A DNA stretch of 64,000 bases from NCBI RefSeq assembly GCF_019049245.1, contig NZ_JAGMUK010000182.1, forward strand, positions 58,018 through 122,017. Reading direction: 5' to 3'. The notes under the pieces are model-generated. The model saw only the letters and a program-made list of their open reading frames with translations, was not told the DNA's origin and did not search any database. This document shows, piece by piece, positions 53,068 through 61,369 of this stretch (the first letter of the stretch is position 1; each line of letters opens with the position of its first letter). This DNA is from Streptomyces sp. AC555_RSS877 (GTDB lineage Bacteria; Actinomycetota; Actinomycetes; Streptomycetales; Streptomycetaceae). A program made the translations under genes and the position numbers.

Positions 53068-54461
53068 GAGCCGCAGCAGCCGCCGGCCGAAGCCTCCTCG
53101 ATCACCGTGGCGGCGGGCGCGCCGACGCCGATCTGCACGAGCGCGGGCGCCGGAGCGGGAGCGCAGCAGCCGCCGCCGTCGGCCTGCCCGGCTGCCGGGT
53201 CGTCGAACAGGCCGGCGCCGCCACACACACCGGTCTCGGGGAGGGTGAGTTCGACGCGGTCGGCGGACTCGAAGTCCCCGGCGATCGCTGCGGCGACGGA
53301 GCGGACCTGCTCGTAGCCGGTCATGGCAAGGAAGGTGGGGGCGCGGCCGTAGGACTTCATGCCGACCAGGTAGACGCCGGGTTCGGGGTGGGACAGCTCC
53401 TTGTGGCCGTGCGGGTAGACGGTGCCGCAGGAGTGCTGGTTGGGGTCGATCAGCGGTGCCAGTTCCACCGGTGCCTGAAGCCGCTCGTCCAGGCCCAGGC
53501 GGATCTCGGAGAGGAAGGACAGGTCGGGCCGGAAGCCGGTGAGCACGATGACCTCGTCGACCGGGTCGAGGCGACGGCCGTCCTCACCGGCCAGGACCAG
53601 GCGTCCGTCGGTGTCGCGCTCGATGGCCTCGGTGCGGAAGCCGGTGACCGCGTCCGCGTAGCCGTTGTCGACGGCGGCCTTGGCCGCGAGTCCGAGGGCG
53701 CCGCGGGCGGGCAGCTGGTCGGCTTCGCCGCCGCCGAAGGTGGAGCCGGAGATGCCCCGGCGCAGGATCCACACCGCGTGCGTGCCCGGCTCGTCCCGCG
53801 CGACGTCGGCGAGGGTGGCCAGCGCGGTGAAGGCGGAGGCGCCGGAGCCGATGACGGCGGTGCGCTTGCCTGCGTACCGGGCCCGCACGGCAGGGTCCTT
53901 GAGGTCGGGGACGCGGTAGCTGATGCGGTCGGCGGCCGTCTTCTCTCCGAGGGCGGCAAGGCCGCTGGCACCGGCCGGGCTGGGTGTGGTCCAGGTGCCG
54001 GAGGCGTCGATGACGGCGCGGGCGAAGACGCGCTCTTCGCCGTCGGCGGTGGTGAAGTGGACGACGAAGGGCTGGGTTTCGCGGTCGGCGTCGACGATGC
54101 GGTCGCGGCCGGTGCGGGAGACACCGGTGACGGTGGCGCCCACGCGGACGCGGTCGCCCAGGACGTCCGCGAGGGGCTGGAGGTAGAGCTCCGCCCAGTC
54201 CCCGCCGGAGGGGTACGTCGCCGGGTCGGGCTTGGTCCAGCCGGTGGGGGCGAGCAGCTTCTCCGCGGCCGGGTCGGTCAGTTCGCCCCAGGTGGAGAAC
54301 AGCCTGACGTGGGACCACTCGCGCACCGCGGAGGCGGCGGCCTGCCCTGCTTCCAGGACCAGCGGTTCGACGCCGTGCTCGACGAGGTGGGCGGCGGCCG
54401 CGAGGCCTGCCGGGCCGGCGCCGATGACGACGACCGGCAGGTCCGCAGTGGTGGTGGTCAT
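53064..54461 (-). CDS. FAD/NAD(P)-dependent monooxygenase-like protein with Cys-rich tail
   Basis: The 465-residue protein starts with an FAD-binding GxGxxG (VVVIGAGPAGLAAAAHLVEH) and has a second nucleotide site (RTAVIGSGASAFTALATLAD) and VREWSHVRLFSTWGELTD, as in flavin monooxygenases and ArsO-like proteins. The C-terminal 60 residues are unusual: GVCGGAG, DGGGCCAP and a final GGCCGS give five cysteines that could bind arsenite or a metal. ATG 54461 has a GGAGG RBS. It is the first gene of a two-gene operon with the MFS exporter, divergent from arsR. Confidence 0.9.
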   Translation of the reverse strand: MTTTTADLPVVVIGAGPAGLAAAAHLVEHGVEPLVLEAGQAAASAVREWSHVRLFSTWGELTDPAAEKLLAPTGWTKPDPATYPSGGDWAELYLQPLADVLGDRVRVGATVTGVSRTGRDRIVDADRETQPFVVHFTTADGEERVFARAVIDASGTWTTPSPAGASGLAALGEKTAADRISYRVPDLKDPAVRARYAGKRTAVIGSGASAFTALATLADVARDEPGTHAVWILRRGISGSTFGGGEADQLPARGALGLAAKAAVDNGYADAVTGFRTEAIERDTDGRLVLAGEDGRRLDPVDEVIVLTGFRPDLSFLSEIRLGLDERLQAPVELAPLIDPNQHSCGTVYPHGHKELSHPEPGVYLVGMKSYGRAPTFLAMTGYEQVRSVAAAIAGDFESADRVELTLPETGVCGGAGLFDDPAAGQADGGGCCAPAPAPALVQIGVGAPAATVIEEASAGGCCGS

Positions 54462-54516
54462 GGTGATCGTCCTCCGAGTTCGCGCGGCCCGGCCCGGGCC
54501 ACTGCTTCGACCGCTG

Positions 54517-54547
54517 TCGATATCCCCGACCTTGCCACTCATATCGA
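54517..54547. promoter_or_regulatory. Inverted repeat in the arsR/flavoprotein divergent region
   Basis: TCGATAT (54517-54523) and ATATCGA (54541-54547) form a dyad with a 17-bp spacer in the 105-bp gap between the divergent starts. ArsR-type repressors bind such A/T-rich dyads, and this is the most A/T-rich spot in the region. Confidence 0.55.
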
Positions 54548-54566
54548 TGACTGTCAACATAGACGC

Positions 54567-54932
54567 ATGTCGAAGTCAAAGATTGTCGAACTGCCGGTCC
54601 TGGATGCCGGGGCCGTGGTCCCCTGCTGCCCGCCGATCACCGCAGGGGAACTGTCGCAGGCCGACGCGGAGAAGATGGCCGCGATGTTCAAGGCGCTGTC
54701 CGACCCGGTGCGGCTGCGGCTGTTCTCCCGTGTCGCCTCGCACCCCGGTGGTGAGGCGTGCGTGTGCGACATCTCCGACGTCGGCGTCTCCCAGCCGACC
54801 GTCTCCCACCACCTGAAGAAGCTGCGCGAGGCCGGACTGCTCACCGCCGAGCGGCGCGGGACCTGGGTCTACTACCAGGTCGCCCCGTCCGTGGTGGCTG
54901 CGATGTCCGCCATGCTCGACCTGCGTACCTGA
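54567..54932 (+). CDS. arsR: ArsR-family arsenic-responsive repressor (1)
   Basis: The 121-residue protein has the ArsR winged helix (FKALSDPVRLRLFSRVASHP, VSQPTVSHHLKKLREAGLLT). The metalloid site motif is EACVCDIS, equivalent to the ELCVCDL of classical ArsR, giving two cysteines at the start of the recognition region, and VVPCCPP near the N-terminus gives more thiols. It should leave DNA on binding As(III) or Sb(III). It is divergent from the flavoprotein/MFS operon and probably represses it. Confidence 0.93.
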   Translation: MSKSKIVELPVLDAGAVVPCCPPITAGELSQADAEKMAAMFKALSDPVRLRLFSRVASHPGGEACVCDISDVGVSQPTVSHHLKKLREAGLLTAERRGTWVYYQVAPSVVAAMSAMLDLRT

Positions 54933-54962
54933 CCGCTCGCAGGCGCCACTCGGCCCTGCCGG

Positions 54963-55289
54963 TCAGGCGCAGTCCGGCGGGCAGCACCGCGCCAGGTACT
55001 CCTGCAGTGCACCCAGCCGGGCGGCCATGCTCGCGCCGTCGGCGCGGTAGAAGACCTGCTTGCCCTCTTTGCGGGAGAGGACCAGGCCGCCGCGGCGCAG
55101 CAGGCTGAGGTGTTCTGAGGCGGTCGACGGCTTCAGTGCACACCGATCGGCTATCTCGCCCACCGTCAGTTCGGTGCCGCCGGCGAACTGCTGCATCACC
55201 TTCTGCCGGGTCTCGCTGGCCAGGGCTTTGAGGAAGTCGGCCGTCGCGGTATCCACCGCGAACCCGTCATCATCGCCGGCTGCCGTCAC
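54963..55289 (-). CDS. ArsR-family regulator (2) with C-terminal Cys motif
   Basis: The 108-residue protein has an ArsR fold (FLKALASETRQKVMQQFAGG, LKPSTASEHLSLLRRGGLVL, GKQVFYRADGASMAARLGAL). It has no cysteine pair in the recognition helix but ends ARCCPPDCA, three cysteines that may form a C-terminal arsenite site as in some ArsR subtypes. It is divergent, by 62 bp, from the flavin monooxygenase gene at 55352 and converges with arsR (1). Confidence 0.9.
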   Translation of the reverse strand: MTAAGDDDGFAVDTATADFLKALASETRQKVMQQFAGGTELTVGEIADRCALKPSTASEHLSLLRRGGLVLSRKEGKQVFYRADGASMAARLGALQEYLARCCPPDCA

Positions 55290-55351
55290 CGTTTCCCACC
55301 CAACATGTCGTCACTTCCCGAAACAACGACTCATGGAAGGTCTACGATCTC

Positions 55352-56402
55352 ATGGAACATGCCGACCTCCTCGTCATCGGCACCGGGCAGTCCGGCCTGG
55401 CCACCGCCACCCTCACCCCGCGCCACGGCTTCGCCCACGCCCTGGTCCTGGAGGCCGATGAGGTGCCCTGCGGAGCGTGGCCGCGCTACTACGACAGCCT
55501 CACCCTGTTCTCCCCGGCCCGGTACTCCTCGCTGCCCGGGATGCGTTTCCCCGGCGACGGTGACCGCTACCCGACGCGGGACGAGGTGGTGGACTACCTG
55601 CGCGCCTACGCCCGCCGGCTCACCGCGGAGATCCACCCCTCCACGACCGTCGCCTCGGTCACCCGACAGAGCGGCGCCTGGTCGGTACGCGCCGAGGAGG
55701 GCCGGGAATTCCACGCGCGGGCGCTCATCGCCGCGACCGGCGACTACCGCGCCCCGTACATCCCCGACCTGCCCGGGCGGGCGGAGTTCGCCGGGCGGGT
55801 CCTGCACGCCGCCGGCTACCGCAGCCCAGCTGCGTTCGCCGGGCAGCGGGTCGTGGTGGCCGGCGGCGGCAACTCCGCGATCCAGATCGCCGCCGAACTC
55901 GGAGCCGTGGCCGACACCACGCTGGCCACCCGGCGCCCGATCGGCTGGATGACACAGCGCCCGCTCGGCAAGGACCTCCACTGGTGGCTCAAGTACACGG
56001 GCCTGGACGTCGCCCCGATCCGGTGCCTGCTGGAGAAGGCCCCGGTCTCGGTCCTGGACGACGGCCGCTACCGCACCGCCCTGCACGAACACGGCGTCGA
56101 CCAGCGCGAGATGTCCACCCGCTTCACGCCTGATGGCGTCGTGTGGGCCCGACGGCACGAAGGAGACGGTCGACGCGGTCGTCCTCGCGACTGACTACCG
56201 GCCCGTCTTCCCCTACCTGAGCGGCAGCGGCGCCCTGGACGCCGACGGCCGGCCCCTGCACCGAGGCGGCATCGCCACGGCCATGCCCGGCCTGGGCTTC
56301 GTCGGCATGGAGTTCCAGCGCATCTTCTCCTCCAAGACCCTGCGCGGGGTCGGCCGGGACGCCGACCATGTCGTGTCCCGGCTGCGCCGCCAGGCCGGAT
56401 AG
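55352..56402 (+). pseudogene. FAD-dependent monooxygenase (ArsO-like) with one-base frameshift
   Basis: The first 265 residues follow the flavin monooxygenase pattern: ADLLVIGTGQSGLATATLTP, PARYSSLPGMRFPGDGDRYP, RVVVAGGGNSAIQIAAELGA. After TPDGVVWA, a CCC run at about 56149-56151 has one extra C; removing it would continue ADGTKETVDAVVLATDYRPV and MPGLGFVGMEFQRIFSSKTL to a stop at 56402. The full protein would have about 350 residues, like its neighbour at 56416. A homopolymer indel of this kind may be a real mutation or a sequencing error. Confidence 0.85.
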
Positions 56403-56415
56403 GCCGACGTCCCGG

Positions 56416-57477
56416 TCAGGACAAGAGAGCCGCAATCTCGGCAGCGGCCTCTCGGGCGGGGCGTCCGACTCCGATCAGAGTGGCCGAAGCGGGTCCGGTC
56501 CAGTCGCCGTAGCCGAGCAAGTGCAGCCGCGGCTCGCCGACGGCGCGCGTGCCCTCGGTGGCGATGTGCCCGCGTGTCCCGCGCAGGCCCAGCGGGGCCA
56601 GGTGGGACAGGGCGGGCCGAAAGCCCGTGCACCAGATCACCACGTCCGCGCGGGCCGACGTGCCATCGGCCCACACCACCCCGCCGCTGGTGAGGCGCTC
56701 GAACATCGGCTGGGCCTTCAGCAGTCCGGCGTCCCGGGCGGAGCGGACCGGCGGCACGGCGACGATGTCGCCGAGCGAGGCAACACCGCCGGTGTCGGCC
56801 GCGCCTTCATCGAGGGCGCGGCGGCGGGCGGTCGCAGCGTCGAACAGGGCCCGGCCGTCGATGTCGTCGGCAAGGTAGCGGGGCGGGCGCTGAGTGACCC
56901 ACGTCAGGTCGACGCCGTCCGAGGCAGTGAGGTCGGCAGCGATCTGGGCGCCGGAGTTCCCTCCACCGACCACGACGACCCGCTGGCCGGCGAAGTCGGC
57001 CGGACGCCGGTAGCCGGTGGTGTGCAGCTGGCGGCCGGCGAACACCTCCCGACCGGGGACGGCGGGCAGGAACGGACGCCACCAGGTGCCGGTCGCCGAC
57101 ACGACTGCCCCTGCCGTCCAGACGCCCGCGTCTGCCTCCACCCGCAGCCACCCGCCGTCGGGCCGCACCGCGCTCACCCGCACCGGGCGCTGCACGGGCA
57201 GGTCGTAGCGCTGCTCGTAGTCGGCCAGGTAGTCCACCACGTGAGTGGCGTCCGGGTACTCCTGGCCTGCCTGGGCGGGCATGAGCCGGCCAGGCAGTGA
57301 GGAGAAGGCCGCCGGGGAGAACAGGTGCAGGGAGTCCCAGGTGTGCCGCCAGGCGCCGCCCGGCGCGCTCTGAGCGTCGAGGATAACGAAGTCGAGCTTG
57401 TTGCGGCGCAGGTGGTAGCCGGCGGCGAGCCCCGCTTGGCCGCCGCCGATCACCACTACGTCGGCATGCTGCGTCAT
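56416..57477 (-). CDS. FAD-dependent monooxygenase (ArsO-like)
   Basis: The 353-residue protein has FAD and NADP sites (DVVVIGGGQAGLAAGYHLRR and RVVVVGGGNSGAQIAADLTA), WDSLHLFSPAAFSSLPGRLM and DVVIWCTGFRPALSHLAPLG, as in the ArsO-type flavin proteins of arsenic operons. Its ATG overlaps the stop of the DUF2180 gene (ATGA), which in turn overlaps acr3, so it is the last gene of an arsR-acr3-DUF2180-oxygenase operon. The reaction in arsenic resistance is not established. Confidence 0.92.
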   Translation of the reverse strand: MTQHADVVVIGGGQAGLAAGYHLRRNKLDFVILDAQSAPGGAWRHTWDSLHLFSPAAFSSLPGRLMPAQAGQEYPDATHVVDYLADYEQRYDLPVQRPVRVSAVRPDGGWLRVEADAGVWTAGAVVSATGTWWRPFLPAVPGREVFAGRQLHTTGYRRPADFAGQRVVVVGGGNSGAQIAADLTASDGVDLTWVTQRPPRYLADDIDGRALFDAATARRRALDEGAADTGGVASLGDIVAVPPVRSARDAGLLKAQPMFERLTSGGVVWADGTSARADVVIWCTGFRPALSHLAPLGLRGTRGHIATEGTRAVGEPRLHLLGYGDWTGPASATLIGVGRPAREAAAEIAALLS

Positions 57478-57671
57478 GCGGCCCGCGCTGTCGCGCACAT
57501 GGCGCACCGCACCGTACGGACCGGAGGCTGGTACGGAGTGCTGAGCATCGGTCCACGGCGGTCCTCGATCACGGCCATACAGGCATGTTCCTCGACGGCG
57601 GCGCCGCAGTCGTGGCAGATCCCGATGGCCGTGTGGGTGGCTGCCTGCGTGCGGCAGTCGAGGCAATGCAT
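57474..57671 (-). CDS. DUF2180 small zinc-binding protein
   Basis: The 65-residue protein (MHCLDCRTQAATHTAIGICH, DCGAAVEEHACMAVIEDRR) has two CxxC pairs and a later cysteine and histidine, a small zinc-ribbon of the DUF2180 family. It overlaps acr3 by one base (TGATG) and the oxygenase by four. Its place between arsenite efflux and oxygenase genes suggests metal or arsenite binding, but its job is unknown. A last CAMC motif adds two more thiols. Confidence 0.82.
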   Translation of the reverse strand: MHCLDCRTQAATHTAIGICHDCGAAVEEHACMAVIEDRRGPMLSTPYQPPVRTVRCAMCATARAA

Positions 57672-58789
57672 CAGCGGGCTTCCCCCGCCGTGGTCAGTGC
57701 GGACGCGGTGAACTTCCTGCGCCAGGCGAGCGCCACGTAGACCAGGCCGATCAGCACCGGGACTTCGATGAGCGGTCCGACGACACCGGACAGGGCCTGG
57801 CCGGACGTGACGCCGAAGGTGGCGATGGCGACCGCGATGGCCAGCTCGAAGTTGTTGCCCGCCGCGGTGAACGCCAGCGTCGCCGTGCGGTCGTAGGCCA
57901 GCCCGAGGCCCTTGCCGAGGAGGAAGGTGCCGAAGAACATGACCGCGAAGTACACCAGCAGCGGCAGCGCGATCCGTACGACGTCCAGCGGCTGCGAGGT
58001 GATCGTCTTCCCCTGCAGGGCGAAGAGGATGACGATCGTGAACAGCAGCCCGTACAGAGCCCACGGCCCGATCTTGGGCAGGAACTTCGCCTCGTAGGAC
58101 TCGCGGCCCATCTTCTGCTCACCGATGCGGCGGGTGAGGAACCCGGCCAGGAGCGGGATGCCGAGGAAGATGACGACGTTCAGGGCGATCTCCCACATGG
58201 AGAAGTCCAGGCGCTCGCCGTCCCCCAGGCCCAGCCAGCCCGGCAGCAGGTCCAGGTAGAGCCAGCCCAGCAGGCCGAACGCGATCACCTGGAACACCGA
58301 GTTGAGAGCGACCAGGACAGCGGCCGCCTCGCGGTCGCCGCAGGCGAGGTCGTTCCAGATGATGACCATGGCGATGCAGCGGGCGAGGCCGACGATGATC
58401 AGGCCGGTGCGGTACTCGGGCAGGTCCGGCAGGAAGATCCACGCCAGCGCGAACATGACCGCGGGGCCGACGATCCAGTTGATGACCAGCGAGGAGACCA
58501 TCAGCTTCTTGTCGCCGGTGACGGAATCCAGCTTGTCGTAGCGGACCTTGGCCAGCACCGGATACATCATGATCAGCAGGCCGAGCGCGATCGGCAGGGA
58601 GATCCCGCCGATCTCGATCTTCGCCAGCGCGTCGTTCATCCCCGGGATGAGGCGCCCCAGGCCCAGGCCAACGGCCATGGCGAGCAGGATCCACACCGCG
58701 AGGTAGCGGTCGAGAGTGGAGAGCTTCTTGACGATCGAGTCGTCCCCACCAGCGTCTGTCGACGCGGCGGTGGGCTCGGTGGAGGTCAC
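57671..58789 (-). CDS. acr3: Arsenite efflux transporter ACR3
   Basis: The 372-residue protein has ten membrane helices and ACR3 signatures: the conserved cysteine in GLARCIAMVIIWNDLACGD (C138) and the glutamate in GNNFELAIAVAIATFG, both needed for arsenite transport in studied family members. GTG 58789 overlaps the arsR (3) stop (GTGA). It exports As(III) from the cytoplasm, completing the pathway that starts with arsenate reduction by the divergent ArsC proteins. Confidence 0.96.
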   Translation of the reverse strand: MTSTEPTAASTDAGGDDSIVKKLSTLDRYLAVWILLAMAVGLGLGRLIPGMNDALAKIEIGGISLPIALGLLIMMYPVLAKVRYDKLDSVTGDKKLMVSSLVINWIVGPAVMFALAWIFLPDLPEYRTGLIIVGLARCIAMVIIWNDLACGDREAAAVLVALNSVFQVIAFGLLGWLYLDLLPGWLGLGDGERLDFSMWEIALNVVIFLGIPLLAGFLTRRIGEQKMGRESYEAKFLPKIGPWALYGLLFTIVILFALQGKTITSQPLDVVRIALPLLVYFAVMFFGTFLLGKGLGLAYDRTATLAFTAAGNNFELAIAVAIATFGVTSGQALSGVVGPLIEVPVLIGLVYVALAWRRKFTASALTTAGEAR

Positions 58790-59094
58790 GGGCAGGCCCT
58801 CTTGTTCTCGGCAGCGGTACGGGCGGAGGCGGCCAGCGCGGCGAACCGCTCGGACAGCCCGGCAAGCACGTCGGGCTTGAGCTTGAAGTAGGTGAACCGG
58901 CCGCACGGCTCGGTGTCCACCAGCCCGGCCTCGCGCAGCACCTTCATGTGGTTGGACAGGTTGGTCTGCTTGGCTCCGGTCTCCTCAACCAGGTGCGTCA
59001 TGCAGAGCGTCTCGCGCGCCAGCAGAGTCACGATCTTCAGGCGGAGCGGATCACCCAACACCCGGATTACATCAGGATCGACTGAAGTCAGCAT
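58786..59094 (-). CDS. arsR: ArsR-family arsenic-responsive repressor (3)
   Basis: The 102-residue protein has an ArsR winged helix (VLGDPLRLKIVTLLARETLC, MTHLVEETGAKQTNLSNHMK, VLREAGLVDTEPCGRFTYFK). Cysteines in ETLCMTH, EPCGRF and the terminal RACP could form a three-coordinate arsenite site. It is the first gene of the acr3 operon. The divergent arsC genes start 74 bp away, and a GCGCTG-ATAC-CAGCGC dyad lies at 59119-59134 between them. Confidence 0.93.
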   Translation of the reverse strand: MLTSVDPDVIRVLGDPLRLKIVTLLARETLCMTHLVEETGAKQTNLSNHMKVLREAGLVDTEPCGRFTYFKLKPDVLAGLSERFAALAASARTAAENKRACP

Positions 59095-59118
59095 GCACTG
59101 ATACTGTCACATCACCAC

Positions 59119-59134
59119 GCGCTGATACCAGCGC
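59119..59134. promoter_or_regulatory. Dyad between arsR (3)-acr3 and arsC operons
   Basis: GCGCTG-ATAC-CAGCGC forms perfect 6-bp arms in the 74-bp gap between divergent starts; a related CTGATAC also lies at about 59098-59104. It is a candidate ArsR binding site controlling both directions. Confidence 0.5.
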
Positions 59135-59168
59135 GGGATGACGTATTGGGCGCGTCGAAGGAGTTCCC

Positions 59169-59807
59169 GTGTCCGCCTCCTCCCCACCCCTCCTGCCCGA
59201 CCAGCGCCTGGCCGCCGGAGCCGCCCGCCTCGCCACCCGGCACACCGGCCGCTTCTCCGCCGAGACCGTCCAGGCGCTGCTCACCGACTCCTACAGCCTC
59301 CTGGCCTCCACCGCGCAGGTGCGCACACACCTGGTCGTACTGGCCGAACGCTTCACCGCCGAGCGCCTTGACGCTCTCGCGCACGTCCAGGGCGGCCCCG
59401 GCAGCGGCCTGCCGCGCGTGCTGTTCGTCTGCAGCCACAACGCGGGCCGCTCACAGCTCGCCGCCGCCCTCCTCACCCGCCGCGCCGCAGGCCGGGTCAC
59501 CGTGTCCTCCGCCGGCACGCACCCCGCAGCCGGGGTGGAGCCGTTCATTGCGCAGGTCCTCACCGAGGCCGGCGCCGACGCCGACGCCGCCGGGGCGTTC
59601 CCCAAGCCGCTGACCGATGAGATCGTGCGGGTCGCCGACATCGTCATCACCATGGGCTGCGGCGACGCCTGTCCGATCGTGCCCGGCCGCCGCTACCTTG
59701 ACTGGCCCGTCGCCGACCCCGACGGCGCCCCGCTCGCCGCCGTCCGCCGCATCCGGGACGCGATCGACACCCACATCACCGAACTTCTGGCCTCCCTGCC
59801 CGCCTGA
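59169..59807 (+). CDS. arsC: Arsenate reductase ArsC with N-terminal helical domain
   Basis: The 212-residue protein has an N-terminal helical domain (about 1-75: ARLATRHTGRFSAETVQALL, HLVVLAERFTAERLDALAH) joined to a low-molecular-weight phosphatase-type ArsC domain. The nucleophile loop is VLFVCSHNAGRSQLAAA (C88-x5-R), with a later VITMGCGDACPIVPG that supplies the resolving cysteine. The thioredoxin-linked cycle reduces arsenate to arsenite. The N-terminal three-helix extension is known in actinobacterial ArsC-like proteins and may mediate dimerisation. It heads the arsC-arsC-trxB operon. Confidence 0.93.
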   Translation: MSASSPPLLPDQRLAAGAARLATRHTGRFSAETVQALLTDSYSLLASTAQVRTHLVVLAERFTAERLDALAHVQGGPGSGLPRVLFVCSHNAGRSQLAAALLTRRAAGRVTVSSAGTHPAAGVEPFIAQVLTEAGADADAAGAFPKPLTDEIVRVADIVITMGCGDACPIVPGRRYLDWPVADPDGAPLAAVRRIRDAIDTHITELLASLPA

Positions 59808-59836
59808 ACCGCCTGCTGATCCTGAAGGAAGAACCC

Positions 59837-60256
59837 ATGTCCACCGCCCCGCTCGCCTCCGTGCTCTTCGTCTGCGTCCACAACGCCGGCCGCTCACAGA
59901 TGGCCGCCGGATTCCTCGACCACCTCGCGGGCGACCGGATCGAGGTCCGCTCCGCCGGTTCGATGCCGGGCGACCAGGTCAACCCGGCCGCCGTCGAGGC
60001 GATGAGCGAGGTCGGCGTCGACATCGCCGACGCCAAGCCGAAGATCCTCACCACCGAGGCCGTCCAGGCATCCGACTACGTCATCACCATGGGCTGCGGC
60101 GACGCCTGCCCGATCTTCCCCGGCAAGAAGTACCTCGACTGGGCCCTCGAGGACCCGGCCGGCAAGGGTGTCGAGTCGGTGCGCCCGATCCGTGACGAGA
60201 TCAAGACCCGCATCGAGGCCCTGATCGCCGAGATCGACGCCAAGCAGGAGGCGTGA
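59837..60256 (+). CDS. arsC: Arsenate reductase ArsC (single domain)
   Basis: The 139-residue protein is a plain LMW-phosphatase-type ArsC: VLFVCVHNAGRSQMAAGFLD (C13), VITMGCGDACPIFPGKKYLD with the redox cysteine pair, and the general acid segment WALEDPAGKG. Its C-terminal half is close to that of the preceding gene, so the two look like duplicates. GAAGGAAG before ATG 59837 is a good RBS. Its stop overlaps the trxB start (GTGA), which fits thioredoxin-linked recycling. Confidence 0.95.
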   Translation: MSTAPLASVLFVCVHNAGRSQMAAGFLDHLAGDRIEVRSAGSMPGDQVNPAAVEAMSEVGVDIADAKPKILTTEAVQASDYVITMGCGDACPIFPGKKYLDWALEDPAGKGVESVRPIRDEIKTRIEALIAEIDAKQEA

Positions 60257-61256
60257 GCGGTACGACCGCCGACGGCGTGCGGGACGTCGTCATCATCGGC
60301 TCCGGTCCCGCCGGATACACCGCCGCCCTGTACACCGCCCGCGCCGAACTCAAGCCGCTCGTCTTCGGCGGCGCGATCTTCGTCGGCGGCGCGCTGACCA
60401 CGACGACCGGGGTCGAGAACTTTCCCGGCTTCCCCGAAGGCATCGACGGCCCGGTCCTCATGGAGAACATGCGGGCCCAGGCGATGCGCTTTGGAGCCGA
60501 GATGGTCGACGACGACATCGTCGCAGTCGACCTGACCGGCGACATCAAGACCGTCACCGACACCGCCGGCACTGTGCACCGGGCCAAGGCCGTCATCGTC
60601 GCCACCGGCTCCGGGTACCGCAAGCTGGGCCTGCCCAAGGAAGACGAACCGCCGGCCGGGGCGTGTCCTGGTGCGCGACCTGCGACGGCTTTTTCTTCCG
60701 CGACCGCGACATCGTCGTGGTCGGCGGCGGCGACACCGCCATGGAGGAGGCCACCTTCCTCACCCGCTTCGCCCGCTCCGTGACCGTCGTGCACCGCCGC
60801 TCCACTCTGCGCGCCTCCCAGGCCATGCAGAACCGCGCCTTCGCCGACGACAAGATCGCCTTCGCCTTCGCCTTCGCCTTCGCCTTCGACAGCGAGATCG
60901 CCGAGATCGCCGAGATCAAGGAAGCGGACGGCAAGCTCGCCGGGGTGGTGCTGCGCGAGGTGTTCACCGGCACCACCCGCGACCTCGACGTGACAGGCCT
61001 GTTCATCGCGATCGGCCACGACCCTCGCACCGAACTGTTCACCGGCCAACTGGACCTGGACGAACAGGGATACCTGGCAGTCGACGCGCCCTCGACCCGT
61101 ACCAACATCCCCGGCGTCTTCGCCGCCGGCGACGCCGTCGACCACACCTACCGCCAGGCCATCACCGCCGCCAGCGGCTGCCAAGCCGCCCTGGACGCCG
61201 AACGCCACCTCGCGGCGCTGGGCGACGAACACGACCTCGCCGCGGTCCCCGCGTAA
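60253..61256 (+). pseudogene. trxB: Thioredoxin reductase with one-base frameshift and repeat expansion
   Basis: The first part reads DVVIIGSGPAGYTAALYTAR, VENFPGFPEGIDGPVLMENM and GLPKEDE. Near 60655 one base is missing; then the redox site VSWCATCDGFFFRDRDIVVV, VGGGDTAMEEATFL and GVFAAGDAVDHTYRQAITAA follow in the next frame to the stop at 61256. The C-A-T-C centre and both nucleotide sites are present, so a single insertion would restore a 334-residue TrxB. It would reduce the thioredoxin used by ArsC. A hexanucleotide repeat expands the second half (see 60858-60887). Confidence 0.88.
60858..60887 (+). repeat. Hexanucleotide repeat (GCCTTC)x5 inside trxB
   Basis: Five exact copies of GCCTTC encode alternating Ala-Phe. 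They are followed at 60894-60917 by a 9-nt repeat (GAGATCGCC, about 2.7 copies) encoding Glu-Ile-Ala. Typical TrxB proteins have only one short FxFDSE segment here, so this looks like slippage expansion. Confidence 0.85.
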
Positions 61257-61369
61257 AGGCAAAAGACAGCATCGGAACATCTGGTGGAAGGCATCCACAA
61301 GGAAGGCCCCGATGAACGGCATGCCGACCGACATCAGCGACCGTCCGTGGCCGGTCTGACGGCCCGGCC

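Noticed and set aside
51922..54932. Long plus-strand frames opposite the MFS and flavoprotein genes
   Set aside because: They are antisense shadows; the minus-strand genes have RBSs, membrane helices and nucleotide-binding motifs.
60640..60670. Programmed frameshifting in trxB
   Set aside because: No slippery heptamer or downstream structure is evident and TrxB is not known to use it; a deletion or sequencing error is simpler.
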